Notes: generated by a model from the letters alone, not told the origin. 64,000 nt of DNA from Methylophilus sp. QUAN (GCF_015354445.1 NZ_JADKYT010000002.1:248001-312000); one strand, 5' to 3'. Counted from the stretch's first letter, positions 16,721 through 25,635 are shown. Made by a program: numbers and translations.

Positions 16721-17854
16721 CTATTTTTGATCCAGCCATTGTCTGAACGATGAGAAGCCGTGTATCAATACAATATACAAGGCAATCATGCTGAGCGAGA
16801 AGTTCCTGAACTCATCTTTGGTCGTGAAGTTGAGGAACAAAATCAGGTTGGGGATGAAAATGCCCAGTGTATAGCGTTTAAGCATGTCGTCCATCTGTTG
16901 CCAGCCTGCACGTATCCAGTAGACCAGCCAGGGAAACACGAGTACGTGTTGTAGCGTCGGTGAGAAAAGTCCTAGCGTGTAAAAGTCACTCAGCTTCAAG
17001 TAGTTGGCCGGGTTTAGCCAAAACTTAGCGTTATCCAGCAAATGGAAGTGCAGCGCCGTATCTGTATTGCTTGTGTAAGGCGCAATAATCCACTGTCGGA
17101 TCAGGAAACAGGCGATAAACTGCAAAGCAAAATAAGCCACGCGTTTTTGCATGGGGTAGTCTTTACTATGCAGAAAGAAGAAGCCAAAGGCTGCCACAAA
17201 GGCCGTCTCTTTATTAAAAGCGGTCAGCATTAGCAGCACAGAGGCCAGTAATTTCCTATTTGTTAAAAAGTAAAATGTACTGACGGTAATGCCAAGTAAT
17301 TCAAAAAAATCATAAAAATAGCCACCACGCTTGAAGGTGAGGGGATACATGAGGCTAAACAGTACGACAGCCAATATGGATGCAGAATAATTTGAAGAGA
17401 AGTGCAGGAATATTTTGCGCAGATAGATTAATGTGATTAAAAAGCTGAGCAAGGTGAGCCCGTACATCAGGTGATAGTCGAGCGCAACACGAGGTGTCCA
17501 TTGCTCAGCAGGGATGTCGTGAAAAAAATGGTTTTTCAGTTTGTCTGAAGAGATAATACGATGAAACAGTTGCTCCTGTTTTTCCGCCGGCAAATGTTGC
17601 ACGGCCATATCCGCCAGGCGCGGTACAGCCGAACGGTAGACATAGGGTTGATAGGCCGTACCATCAATCACGCCAACCAGCGACGCGTAACGGGAGTCGT
17701 CACGAAATCCCCATTTAATGAAGAAACTGTTACAAACGTTAGCGGTACACGCGAACAATATCATCCATAAAATGCTGAAGCGGAGTAAGTGTTTAAAGTT
17801 TGATTGCCAATAAGGCGTGATAAGTGGTTTGTTTTTAAAGATCTGATTGATCAT
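16721..17854 (-). CDS. Polytopic inner-membrane protein, unknown, possibly GT-C-like
   Basis: A 377-residue protein with about eight or nine hydrophobic helices (for example FSILWMILFACTANVC near residue 28, YGLTLLSFLITLIYL near 130, ILAVVLFSLMYPLTF near 160, AYFALQFIACFLI near 240, LVFPWLVYWI near 310). A large loop follows helix 1 and contains RYASLVGVIDGTAYQPYVYRSAVPRLADM, which is the usual arrangement for GT-C glycosyltransferases and O-antigen-processing proteins. FNKETAF near residue 210 is a notable conserved-looking loop. It lies 9 bp upstream of the WaaZ-like gene and 75 bp downstream of another polytopic protein. I do not recognise a named family, and a role in lipid-linked sugar transfer is only suggested by position and topology. 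Confidence 0.65.
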   Translation of the reverse strand: MINQIFKNKPLITPYWQSNFKHLLRFSILWMILFACTANVCNSFFIKWGFRDDSRYASLVGVIDGTAYQPYVYRSAVPRLADMAVQHLPAEKQEQLFHRIISSDKLKNHFFHDIPAEQWTPRVALDYHLMYGLTLLSFLITLIYLRKIFLHFSSNYSASILAVVLFSLMYPLTFKRGGYFYDFFELLGITVSTFYFLTNRKLLASVLLMLTAFNKETAFVAAFGFFFLHSKDYPMQKRVAYFALQFIACFLIRQWIIAPYTSNTDTALHFHLLDNAKFWLNPANYLKLSDFYTLGLFSPTLQHVLVFPWLVYWIRAGWQQMDDMLKRYTLGIFIPNLILFLNFTTKDEFRNFSLSMIALYIVLIHGFSSFRQWLDQK

Positions 17855-17929
17855 GTTCGATGAGGAGAGTTATTGTTTTAATTATGAGTCAAAATTTCAC
17901 TTACGAATTTTAACTTACTGGCGGTAATT

Positions 17930-19459
17930 TTAATTAGTTTGCCTGCTAAAAATTAACACTTTTGATTTTTTTCGCCAGCCATATAGCGTTTTTACCAAAG
18001 TGAAATGATGCTGCGCCAGAATTTGCTGGGCCTGTTGCTCATACGCGATATCAGCTTCATGTTTGCTAATGGTGATCATATAGTAGTCATACTTTTCAAT
18101 TTCTTGATCAGACACTAATTGCGGGAACAGGGAATAACCGAGCAACCTATTAAGGTAAGGCTGTTTTGCATAAAACCTGGCATTTTCAGTATCGTAAAAC
18201 ACTGGTTTATGTTGGGTATTAATGCTTTGGATGTAATTGACCGCTTGCCTGTCGAGATCGATGCCATTGCGGTCATAGAGTGAATAGATGAGTAAACAGG
18301 CCAGCAGTGCGGCAAAAAACATGCTTGCCCATTTTGGCCAGCGGTTTTGCAGTTCGCTGATGGCAAAAGCGGCCAGGATTAAGACAATGATGCCCGTAGA
18401 GATGACATAGCGACTGGAGAGCACAAACACATTGAGAATAATCACCAGGCTGACCGTGAAGCTGATGAAGAGGGTTGCAACAACCAGGTGCCTGGTGTGT
18501 TCTGACAGTTTGAACCACCAGGTCGGTTTGGGCCAAAGGACAACTAGCAATGCCGGTAACCCAGCCACTTTCAAGGTTTTAAAGGACGCGATGAGAATCA
18601 GGCTCGCCCACAAACTGAACACACTATAATCATCCAGGTCGTCGCCCAGTACCTGTTTGCCGATAATGTCTGCTTTCTGATTAATGAAAGAAATTCGCTC
18701 ACTGAATAAATTGGCCAGTTGCGTAATAATTTCCTGCAGGCGTCCAAGTTGCTGGATATGTAAAGCCCCGGCAAAAATAGCAATGCCCAGGATGGCCGCC
18801 GTTAATAAAGCGATGGTATTGGCTTGTAACCACAGTTTGATGCGTTGAGGCCAGGCAATGGCTTGGTGCAGCAACATGAACAATGGCAATGCCAGCAAAT
18901 AGGCGGAGGCTTCTATCCGGAATAATACTGCAATAGCCATGCTGCACTGGAACATCAAGATATCATGCCAGCGTTGGTGCTTGAGTGTGCGTAGCCAGTA
19001 CACCAGCCCCCAGGTATAAGCTGCCCAAAAACCTTCATCTCTTAGCAGCATGCCTAATACATCGCCGATGATGTATTGCGTTGAGAACAGCAACAAAAGT
19101 CCCCAATGCAAGGTACGCATTTTTGCCCCTGCTTCTAGTAGCAGGCGTTGAAAACCAGCCACAAAGAGCACAAAGCATACGATATTCAAGCCGATGGCGG
19201 CAGAGTGGATGTCGATACCGCTCAGTGTATGTATCAGTGCCAGCAGGCCTGGATAGAAAATCCAGGTAAAAAGACTGAAGGCTTGCTGAAATTCACCAGC
19301 GGCTATCAGCCTAGCTTGCTCAAAGTACAATAGCGAGTCATTGTTCACCCAACCATGCTGGTTATACATGATCTTGCAAGCAATCATGAATGCGGCCAGC
19401 AGATATAAGCCTAGCCATTGACTAGGCGTGATTTTGCCTAAAAAAAGCCGGAGGTTCAC
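17930..19459 (-). CDS. GT39/PMT-like polytopic glycosyltransferase candidate
   Basis: A 509-residue protein with about ten membrane helices and a C-terminal soluble tail from about residue 400. The first large loop has QHGWVNNDSLLYFEQARLIAAGEFQQAFSLF near residue 35, whose acidic residue sits where the catalytic aspartate of PMT/ArnT-type GT-C enzymes lies. These enzymes move a sugar from an undecaprenyl-phosphate carrier to an acceptor on the periplasmic side. The start overlaps the waaF stop by 4 bp, so it belongs to the heptose operon. The acceptor may be the LPS core or lipid A. Family assignment rests on topology and the loop motif only. Confidence 0.65.
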   Translation of the reverse strand: MNLRLFLGKITPSQWLGLYLLAAFMIACKIMYNQHGWVNNDSLLYFEQARLIAAGEFQQAFSLFTWIFYPGLLALIHTLSGIDIHSAAIGLNIVCFVLFVAGFQRLLLEAGAKMRTLHWGLLLLFSTQYIIGDVLGMLLRDEGFWAAYTWGLVYWLRTLKHQRWHDILMFQCSMAIAVLFRIEASAYLLALPLFMLLHQAIAWPQRIKLWLQANTIALLTAAILGIAIFAGALHIQQLGRLQEIITQLANLFSERISFINQKADIIGKQVLGDDLDDYSVFSLWASLILIASFKTLKVAGLPALLVVLWPKPTWWFKLSEHTRHLVVATLFISFTVSLVIILNVFVLSSRYVISTGIIVLILAAFAISELQNRWPKWASMFFAALLACLLIYSLYDRNGIDLDRQAVNYIQSINTQHKPVFYDTENARFYAKQPYLNRLLGYSLFPQLVSDQEIEKYDYYMITISKHEADIAYEQQAQQILAQHHFTLVKTLYGWRKKSKVLIFSRQTN

Positions 19460-20481
19460 TTCGTCATCTCCAAGGAGGTTGATGTCAGCTTGGCCAGAAC
19501 GGCCTCAGGTTGGATCTGCCGCAAGCAGTTGAGATGTCCTAATGGACAAGCGCGCTCAAAGCACGGACTGCATGACAGCCCCAAATACTCCACTACCGCT
19601 TGTGGATGCATGGGTGGTGTATGTTTGGGGTCGGACGAGCCGTAAATGGCAATGAGTTTTTTATCGAGTGCTGCGGCTACGTGCATGAGGCCGGAGTCGT
19701 TGCTGATCACGGTGCGACAGAGTGACATTAAATCAATCGCTTCGCCCAGCTTAGTGCGGCCAGCCAGATCCACGCAACGTCGTTGAGTCTGTTGCTGGAT
19801 GCTAGCTGTCACGGGTTTATCTTTGTCTGAGCCAAATAACCAGACTTGCCAGCCTTGCTGCAAGGCGTGATTGGCCACCTCTGCATAATACTCAGCGGGC
19901 CAGCGTTTGGCTTCGCCGTATTCCGCCCCTGGACACAGGCCGAGTACTGGCTGTTGTGTATCTGGGATATTGAGTTTGGCTAACAGGGTGTTTGCATGCT
20001 TGGGGTCTGCCAGCAAGGCTGGTTGCGGTAATGAAGCAGGGAGCGCTGCACTTTTAGGTAAGCCCAGTGCAACAAAGCGTTCTACCGTTTTCTTAAGCGC
20101 GCTTTTGTCCAGTGGCCGCATATCATTGACCAGGCCATAGCGCATTTCGCCTTTAAAGCCGGTGCGGACGGGGATGCTTGCCGCCCACGGCAAGATGGCT
20201 GATTTCAGGCTATTGGTTAATAGAATCGCCTGGGTGAATCCTTGCTTGGCTAATTCCCGTCCCAGTTTAAAACGCTCACGTAATGCGAGGTCTCCATGTT
20301 TAAACGGCAGTGCGATCGCCTCTGAGACTTCCGGCATTCTTTCCAGTAGTGGCAGGGTCCAGGCAGGCGCAGCAACTGTGATTTGACAATCGGGCTGCTC
20401 AATTTTGAGTTGCTTAAACAGGCTTTGTGCCAACACCATGTCGCCCACCCATGACGGGCCCATCACCAAAATCTTGTTCAT
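19456..20481 (-). CDS. waaF: ADP-heptose:LPS heptosyltransferase II
   Basis: A 341-residue GT9 glycosyltransferase that adds the second L-glycero-D-manno-heptose to the LPS inner core. It starts ILVMGPSWVGDMVLAQSLFKQLK, which is the GT9 N-terminal signature. LCPGAEYGEAKRWPAEYYAEVA near residue 185 and SNDSGLMHVAAALDKKLIAIYGSSDPKHTPP near residue 260 are the ADP-heptose binding blocks. ACPLGHLNCLRQI follows near the C terminus. It overlaps hldE by 4 bp upstream and the GT39-like gene by 4 bp downstream. No waaC is seen in the window, so heptosyltransferase I must be encoded elsewhere. Confidence 0.93.
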   Translation of the reverse strand: MNKILVMGPSWVGDMVLAQSLFKQLKIEQPDCQITVAAPAWTLPLLERMPEVSEAIALPFKHGDLALRERFKLGRELAKQGFTQAILLTNSLKSAILPWAASIPVRTGFKGEMRYGLVNDMRPLDKSALKKTVERFVALGLPKSAALPASLPQPALLADPKHANTLLAKLNIPDTQQPVLGLCPGAEYGEAKRWPAEYYAEVANHALQQGWQVWLFGSDKDKPVTASIQQQTQRRCVDLAGRTKLGEAIDLMSLCRTVISNDSGLMHVAAALDKKLIAIYGSSDPKHTPPMHPQAVVEYLGLSCSPCFERACPLGHLNCLRQIQPEAVLAKLTSTSLEMTK

Positions 20482-21935
20482 GCGTGCATTTTTTTAATCA
20501 GGTTAGTGGTGCTACGGCCTTCGACCAGGTCAATCAGGGCGATTTCACCACCCCATGACAGCACTTCTTTGCCGCCTACCACCTGGTCTGCGGTGTAATC
20601 ACTGCCTTTGGCAATGATATTTGGTTGAATGGCATTAATCAGGGTAAGCGGCGTGTCTTCATCGAACAAAATGACCGCGTCGACGGACTCCAGCGCGGCC
20701 AATACACGGGCGCGGTCTTTTTCATTAACCACCGGCCTGGTTGGGCCTTTCAAGGCTGAGACTGAGCGATCCGTATTTAAGCCTAAAATCAGCTTGTCGC
20801 CGCGTTTCTTTGCGCCTTCGAGATAAGTCACATGCCCGGCATGCAGCAGGTCGAAGCAGCCATTGGTAAACACAATTTTTTGGCCTTGTTGTTTCCAGTT
20901 GGCGACTTTCTGCAACAACTCCGGCAACTCACTCACTTTATGGGCTTGCTCGCTGCCTTGGGCGGTGGCTATCGCATCAATCAGGTCTGCTTTGGTGATC
21001 GGCACCGTGCCTACTTTGCCGACGACTACGCCAGCAGCAATATTGGCCAGTGACAGGCTATCCAGTGCGCTCAAGCCATGCATGAGGCCTGCAGCCAGCG
21101 TGGCAATCACTGTGTCGCCTGCGCCTGAAACATCAAATACCTGTTTGGCAGTGGCACTTAAGTGATCAGTCTGTTCTGTGATCAGCGTAATGCCTTCTTC
21201 ACCACGGGTGACAGCGAGAAAGTCCAGCGCCAGGCTGGCTTTAAGTGTACGTGCCTTGTCAATCAATGCCGGATCATTGGTATGCGCGTCGCAAGCTTCT
21301 GCGGTTTCTTTTTTGTTAGGCGTCAGGGCCGTCGCACCGCGGTATTTGTCGTAGTTGCGCCCTTTTGGGTCAACCAATACCGGAATATTGTGTGCACGCC
21401 CGTAGAGAATCACTTGCTGGCACACTTGTTCTGTCAACAGCCCTTTGGCATAGTCTGACAAAATGATCAGGGCAGGTTGTTGTTGCAACGCCGTTTGTAT
21501 GGCTTGCGTGACTTGCTCGGCCTCTGCGTCAGACAAAGCGCCAGTCACTTCCTGGTCCAGTCGCATCATTTGCTGGTGCCCGCCGAGAATGCGGGTTTTG
21601 GCGATGGTCGGGCGCGCGGGCGTCGTCAGCATGGCTTGCGTATCAATGCCATAGTCTGACATTGCAGCCATTAAGCGCTGACCTTCATGATCATTGCCAA
21701 TCAAACCTATCATGCGCGTGTGTATGCCCAGCAATGCCAGGTTGGCTGCCACGTTGGCTGCACCACCGGCACGCTGTTGTTCTGACTTGATCAGCACCAC
21801 AGGTACTGGCGCTTCAGGTGAAATGCGGTTCACTTCGCCCATCAGGTAGCGGTCCAGCATCACATCGCCGATCACCAGCGCGTGTTGTGGATGCTCGCCA
21901 AAATGCGTCACCAGGTTTGCAATGGTAGGATTCAT
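20478..21935 (-). CDS. hldE: Bifunctional heptose-7-phosphate kinase / ADP-heptose synthase
   Basis: A 485-residue two-domain enzyme. Residues 1 to about 320 form a ribokinase-like domain (VIGDVMLDRYLMGEVNRISPEAPVPV, GGAANVAANLALLG, FDVSGAGDTVIATLAAGL with the catalytic aspartate) that makes D-glycero-beta-D-manno-heptose 1,7-bisphosphate. Residues 345-485 form a nucleotidyltransferase domain (FTNGCFDLLHAGHVTYLEGAKKRGD with the HxGH motif) that adenylylates heptose 1-phosphate. The intermediate dephosphorylation needs GmhB, which is not in this window. The gene overlaps gmhA by one base and waaF by four bases, so the set is translationally coupled. Confidence 0.96.
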   Translation of the reverse strand: MNPTIANLVTHFGEHPQHALVIGDVMLDRYLMGEVNRISPEAPVPVVLIKSEQQRAGGAANVAANLALLGIHTRMIGLIGNDHEGQRLMAAMSDYGIDTQAMLTTPARPTIAKTRILGGHQQMMRLDQEVTGALSDAEAEQVTQAIQTALQQQPALIILSDYAKGLLTEQVCQQVILYGRAHNIPVLVDPKGRNYDKYRGATALTPNKKETAEACDAHTNDPALIDKARTLKASLALDFLAVTRGEEGITLITEQTDHLSATAKQVFDVSGAGDTVIATLAAGLMHGLSALDSLSLANIAAGVVVGKVGTVPITKADLIDAIATAQGSEQAHKVSELPELLQKVANWKQQGQKIVFTNGCFDLLHAGHVTYLEGAKKRGDKLILGLNTDRSVSALKGPTRPVVNEKDRARVLAALESVDAVILFDEDTPLTLINAIQPNIIAKGSDYTADQVVGGKEVLSWGGEIALIDLVEGRSTTNLIKKMHA

Positions 21936-22504
21936 CAGGATTCCAGGATTTCACACAGGCAATGGCCGATAAAAATATGCGCTTCCTGAATGCGTGCCGT
22001 GACGCTGGAAGGCACCACGATATTGTGTGTGCAAAGCGTATTCAGTTTGCCGCCGCTACCGCCGGTTAAACCGATGGTCGTTGCGCCGATCTCGTTTGCC
22101 GTTTCAATCGCACGCACCACATTGGCACTGTTGCCGCTAGTGGTGAGGCCAATCAAGACGTCTTCCGGGCGGCACAAGGCTTCTACCTGGCGCGCAAAAA
22201 TATAGTCATAGCCATAATCGTTGCCGACCGAAGTCAGAATAGAGGTATCTGTGGTCAGCGCGATAGACGGCAACCCTTTACGCTCTTTTTTAAAGCGGCC
22301 AACGATCTCGGCAGCGATATGCTGGCTATCTGCCGCGCTGCCGCCGTTACCGCACAGCAACACCTTGCCACCACGCTGGATGCAATCGCGTAGCAGGTTA
22401 CCCACATCGCTAATGAGTGGGAACAGAGGTTCCAGCGCCTGGAACATGGCTACATGGGCGGCGTGCTCGCCTTTAAGGTATTCAATATGATTCATATCGC
22501 TCAC
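21935..22504 (-). CDS. gmhA: Phosphoheptose isomerase
   Basis: A 189-residue SIS-domain isomerase converting sedoheptulose 7-phosphate to D-glycero-D-manno-heptose 7-phosphate, the first step of ADP-heptose synthesis. [31 protein letters not shown] near residue 50 is the GmhA signature. [22 protein letters not shown] near residue 118 and [20 protein letters not shown] at the C terminus are also typical. It is the second gene of the heptose operon, 15 bp after hldD, and its stop overlaps the hldE start by one base. Confidence 0.95.
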   Translation of the reverse strand: MSDMNHIEYLKGEHAAHVAMFQALEPLFPLISDVGNLLRDCIQRGGKVLLCGNGGSAADSQHIAAEIVGRFKKERKGLPSIALTTDTSILTSVGNDYGYDYIFARQVEALCRPEDVLIGLTTSGNSANVVRAIETANEIGATTIGLTGGSGGKLNTLCTHNIVVPSSVTARIQEAHIFIGHCLCEILES

Positions 22505-22519
22505 AGTGTTTGATGGCAG

Positions 22520-23509
22520 TTATGCGTAAGGGTCTTCTTGCATCAAATAGTTCTGTACATAATCTTTCACGCCTTCTTCCAGCGTGGTGAAAGGCTTTTT
22601 ATAGCCTGCCTGACGCAGCTTCTGCATCTCTGCCTGGGTAAAGTACTGATACTTGCCCTGCAAGTCTTGCGGCATGTCGATGTAAGTGATGTTAGGTTCG
22701 CGCGCCATGCTGGTCATCACATTAGTCGCCAGGTCTTTAAAGCTACGCGCCTGGCCGGTGCCAATATTGTAGATTGCGCTGGCAACCGGTTTGTTTTTCA
22801 GTGCAGCCTCCAAAAAGAAGCCCATCACATCCGCCACGTCTTTCACATAAACAAAGTCACGCAATTGCATGCCATCTTCCACGCCAGCTTTGGTGCCTTT
22901 AAACAGGCGCATGGTGCCAGTTTCTTTAAACTGGTTAAAGGTGTGATAAGCCACACTAGCCATGCGCTCTTTGTGATATTCGTTGGGGCCATAGACATTA
23001 AAAAACTTGAATCCCGCCCAGGCCGGTGGGGTGACTTGTTTTTGCGCGACTTGCTGTAACACCCATTGGTCAAAAAAGTGTTTGGAATAGCCATAACCAT
23101 TTAATGGGCGCAGGTTTTCAATGCTGGCATCATCATAGCCTTGCTCGCCGCCGCCATAAGTGGCCGCTGAGCTGGCATAAAAGAAAGGCACCTCATACTC
23201 TGCACACCAGGACCACAAGTCTTGTGAGTAATGCATGTTATCCGCCACCAGCTTGTTAAAGTCACGCTCAGTGGTCGCGCTGATGGCACCCATATGAATC
23301 ACCGCAGTGATGTCATCGTTATCTTCGAGGAATTCAAACAGTTGGTCTTTATCCAGGTATTCGGCATAGTGCCTGTGTACCAGGTTTTGCCACTGGTTTT
23401 CGTGCGTGATGCGGTCAACAATCACCAGGTCTTGTCGACCCAGTTTGTTGTTCAAATGCCAGGCCATGATAGAACCAATCATGCCTGCGCCACCGGTGAT
23501 AACGATCAT
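22520..23509 (-). CDS. hldD: ADP-L-glycero-D-manno-heptose 6-epimerase
   Basis: A 329-residue extended short-chain dehydrogenase that epimerises ADP-D-glycero- to ADP-L-glycero-manno-heptose using bound NADP. The N-terminal Rossmann loop is VITGGAGMIGSIMAWHLN. FFYASSAATYGGGEQGYDD has the catalytic serine, and RPLNGYGYSKHFFDQWV the YxxxK pair. FFNVYGPNEYHKERMASV and MQLRDFVYVKDVADVMGFFLE are HldD-specific blocks. It is the promoter-proximal gene of the operon that continues to 15091. The sequence before its ATG (TTTCCTT) has no Shine-Dalgarno match, so it may be translated from a short A/U-rich leader. Confidence 0.95.
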   Translation of the reverse strand: MIVITGGAGMIGSIMAWHLNNKLGRQDLVIVDRITHENQWQNLVHRHYAEYLDKDQLFEFLEDNDDITAVIHMGAISATTERDFNKLVADNMHYSQDLWSWCAEYEVPFFYASSAATYGGGEQGYDDASIENLRPLNGYGYSKHFFDQWVLQQVAQKQVTPPAWAGFKFFNVYGPNEYHKERMASVAYHTFNQFKETGTMRLFKGTKAGVEDGMQLRDFVYVKDVADVMGFFLEAALKNKPVASAIYNIGTGQARSFKDLATNVMTSMAREPNITYIDMPQDLQGKYQYFTQAEMQKLRQAGYKKPFTTLEEGVKDYVQNYLMQEDPYA

Positions 23510-23537
23510 AAGGAAATGATAAAAACGTTAAAACGCG

Positions 23538-23543
23538 ATTATA
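23538..23543 (-). promoter_or_regulatory. Minus-10-like TATAAT upstream of hldD
   Basis: On the minus strand TATAAT occurs 29 bp before the hldD ATG, within the palindromic context GCGTTATAATCGCG. No good -35 box is seen 16-18 bp upstream. It is a candidate start for the heptose operon with a leader of about 22 bases. Confidence 0.4.
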
Positions 23544-23779
23544 ACGCGTAATCGGGCAGGGCAGACATAGGAATCGGTGAGCATGAATGTATCAAATACT
23601 GAGTGCATGACTATCGCTAGCTGCTACCCTCAACTTGTTCTGGGCGCTTTTGTAAGTGATTCAAGCTCTTAACTAAGCTACAGAAAATTCAGTCAATTCA
23701 GGCCCAATTACCCTGCCCAAGGGGGCTATAGACAGGTTGCTATCATAAGCTTAAAATCGGCGGGCAATTCTTATTATTA

Positions 23780-23803
23780 AATATAATTTATGGGGAGGGT
23801 GTT
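23780..23803 (+). promoter_or_regulatory. Conserved leader of PEP-CTERM gene 1
   Basis: AATATAATTTA (23780-23790) followed after two bases by the strong ribosome binding site GGGAGGG. The same 11 bases, with the same 13-base distance to ATG, precede the second PEP-CTERM gene (56107-56117). The TATAAT inside is too close to the start codon to be an ordinary -10 box unless the message is nearly leaderless. Confidence 0.5.
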
Positions 23804-24361
23804 ATGAAGTTCTTGAAACAACGCAGTATCGCTCTATCAATCTTTGTTGCTTTATTTTCAACCAATACGTTTGCTGATACATTAGATTTCACAACGTTAC
23901 CACAAGGTACTCAGGGCACTACTGTTCTGGTATTCCCACAGGCCACCATCACATCATTTGGGTCAGATATTTATGTGGGTGCGTCAGCGATAGCGAGTGA
24001 AATCTGCCCGCTGACGGCAGGCTTTAACTGCCAGGCAGACTTGCAAGTTGACTTTACTGCAGCGGTGAATAATCTCTCGTTTGTGCTTGCCGGGTACGAT
24101 AGTGGTGACCATCTTGATATCAACATTTTCAGTGGCACTTCTTTGTTAGGCACTATTGCACGTGAAGCAAATGGTTTGGTCGATTTAAGTGCCTATTCCA
24201 ACATCACAAAACTATATTTTGACGATTCATCGACAGGCGCGGGTTTCAGCTACGATAAATTTCAGTTTACGGTTGCAAACGTACCGGAACCAGAAACCTA
24301 CGGCATGCTATTGGCTGGTTTAGGGTTGTTAGGCTTCGCCACTCGCCGCAAACAAGCCTGA
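23804..24361 (+). CDS. PEP-CTERM sorting domain protein
   Basis: A 185-residue secreted protein. A signal peptide covers about residues 1-25 (SIALSIFVALFSTNTFA). The C terminus has the PEP-CTERM sorting signal: VPEPETYGMLLAGLGLLGFATRRK, that is a VPEP motif, a hydrophobic helix and a basic tail. Such proteins are processed by exosortase and are usually exported with extracellular polysaccharide. The body is rich in small and polar residues, with two cysteines (CPLTAGFNC), and has no recognised catalytic domain. It stands alone, 294 bp from divergent hldD and followed by a strong bidirectional terminator. No exosortase gene is present in the window. Confidence 0.88.
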   Translation: MKFLKQRSIALSIFVALFSTNTFADTLDFTTLPQGTQGTTVLVFPQATITSFGSDIYVGASAIASEICPLTAGFNCQADLQVDFTAAVNNLSFVLAGYDSGDHLDINIFSGTSLLGTIAREANGLVDLSAYSNITKLYFDDSSTGAGFSYDKFQFTVANVPEPETYGMLLAGLGLLGFATRRKQA

Positions 24362-24382
24362 TGTTTACACTAATTAGGATAT

Positions 24383-24413
24383 AAAAAAAGCGTAATTTAA
24401 TTACGCTTTTTTT
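24383..24413. terminator. Bidirectional terminator between PEP-CTERM gene 1 and hemH
   Basis: Seven A residues, the stem GCGTAATT/AATTACGC with a two-base loop, and seven T residues form a symmetrical hairpin that can end transcription from both sides. Confidence 0.9.
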
Positions 24414-24435
24414 GTGCCTGTCGTATGGCTGAGCG

Positions 24436-25542
24436 TTATTTTTCAGCGCCCATCGCTAAAGCGCGTTGCTTACTTGCTTGCGTCTCAGTCTCTGCTTGCA
24501 TCTGATTGAAGTCATTGCTCACCCAACCCTGCAAATGCTCCAGCGCAATATCGCGCATCGCTTCAATCCATACGGCTTCGCTATTGAGTGCAGGAATATA
24601 GTGGTAATCACCACCGCCCACAGACTGGAATAAGTGTTTACCTTCCATGGCAATTTCTTCCAGGGTTTCCAGACAGTCGCTGCTAAAGCCGGGGCAGACG
24701 ACGTCTATGCGTTTAAGTTGTTGCTTTCCAAGGGCATCCAGCGTATTTGCGAGGTAAGGTTGTAGCCATTCCTGGCGGCCAAAGCGGGATTGGAAGGCGA
24801 CTTCGTATTGCGCTTTGCTTAAGCCTAAAGCCTCTGCCAGCAGGCGTGCCGTTTTGTGACACTCGCAGTGGTAAGGATCACCTTTAAGCAGGTGGAACTT
24901 AGGCACACCGTGAAAGCTCATGACCAGCTTTTCGGGTTTGCCGTGTTGTTTCCAATAAGTTTGGATATGGCTGGCCAGGGCTTGAATGTAAAGTGGGTGG
25001 TCGTGGTAGTGCTTGATGGTGCGGATAGCAGGCACATTGCGCATTTTAAGTAGCACGCGCCACACGGCGTCTAACGCGGCGGCTGTGCTACTGGCGGCAT
25101 ATTGTGGGTAGAGGGGGAACACTAGAATGCGGTCGCAGCCTTGTGCTTTCAATGATTCAATCGCGTTTTGCATGCTGGGGTTGCCGTAGGTCATGCCGAG
25201 TTCAACCGCAAATGGCGAGTTGATCTTTTGTGACAGATAACCTTGCAATAATTTTTTTTGCTGCACGGCGTAAACCATGAGCGGTGAGCCGTCTTTGTGC
25301 CAGATGCTGGCGTATTTTTCAGCCGATTTTTTAGGGCGGATGACCAGAATAATGCCGTGCAGGATGCACCACCAGATCAGGCGCGGAATTTCAACCACAC
25401 GCCTGTCCATGAGGAATTGCTTTAAATAGGGTCGTAATGCTTGAGCTGTGGGTGCCTCTGGTGTGCCCAGGTTGGCTAACAGAATTCCCACTTTTGGTTG
25501 GCTGCCGTGGGTGTAGGCAGGCTCTGGCTGGTAATAAGTCAT
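24436..25542 (-). CDS. hemH: Ferrochelatase
   Basis: A 368-residue ferrochelatase that inserts Fe(II) into protoporphyrin IX in the last step of heme synthesis. VGILLANLGTPEAPTAQALRPYLKQFLMD is the N-terminal signature. MSFHGVPKFHLLKGDPYHCECHKTARLLAEALG near residue 205 contains the catalytic histidine, and VVCPGFSSDCLETLEEIAMEGKHLF near residue 283 is the C-terminal signature with the conserved glutamate. It is slightly longer than the E. coli enzyme because of a charged C-terminal tail. It lies 93 bp downstream of the glycine-zipper lipoprotein gene, with a terminator-like hairpin between them, so it is probably expressed separately. Confidence 0.95.
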   Translation of the reverse strand: MTYYQPEPAYTHGSQPKVGILLANLGTPEAPTAQALRPYLKQFLMDRRVVEIPRLIWWCILHGIILVIRPKKSAEKYASIWHKDGSPLMVYAVQQKKLLQGYLSQKINSPFAVELGMTYGNPSMQNAIESLKAQGCDRILVFPLYPQYAASSTAAALDAVWRVLLKMRNVPAIRTIKHYHDHPLYIQALASHIQTYWKQHGKPEKLVMSFHGVPKFHLLKGDPYHCECHKTARLLAEALGLSKAQYEVAFQSRFGRQEWLQPYLANTLDALGKQQLKRIDVVCPGFSSDCLETLEEIAMEGKHLFQSVGGGDYHYIPALNSEAVWIEAMRDIALEHLQGWVSNDFNQMQAETETQASKQRALAMGAEK

Positions 25543-25587
25543 AAGGACATTTTAAGCGATTAAATGCCCTTATGACGCATGCTACCT

Positions 25588-25625
25588 AAAAAAGTGCGAC
25601 AGCCACTGGCTTTCACCAGTGGCTG
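25588..25625 (-). terminator. Terminator-like hairpin after the glycine-zipper gene
   Basis: On the minus strand a perfect 10-bp stem CAGCCACTGG/CCAGTGGCTG (25600-25625) is followed, after six bases, by TTTTTT at 25588-25593. It lies 10 bp past the stop codon of the lipoprotein gene. Confidence 0.7.
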
Positions 25626-25635
25626 CAAAAGAGAA

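Noticed and set aside
23700-23803. Search for a sigma-54 (GG-N10-GC) promoter before the PEP-CTERM genes
   Set aside because: Neither upstream region shows the -24/-12 spacing.
23510-23803. tRNA or small gene in the 294-bp hldD/PEP-CTERM spacer
   Set aside because: No cloverleaf and no coding frame with a ribosome binding site apart from the PEP-CTERM gene leader.
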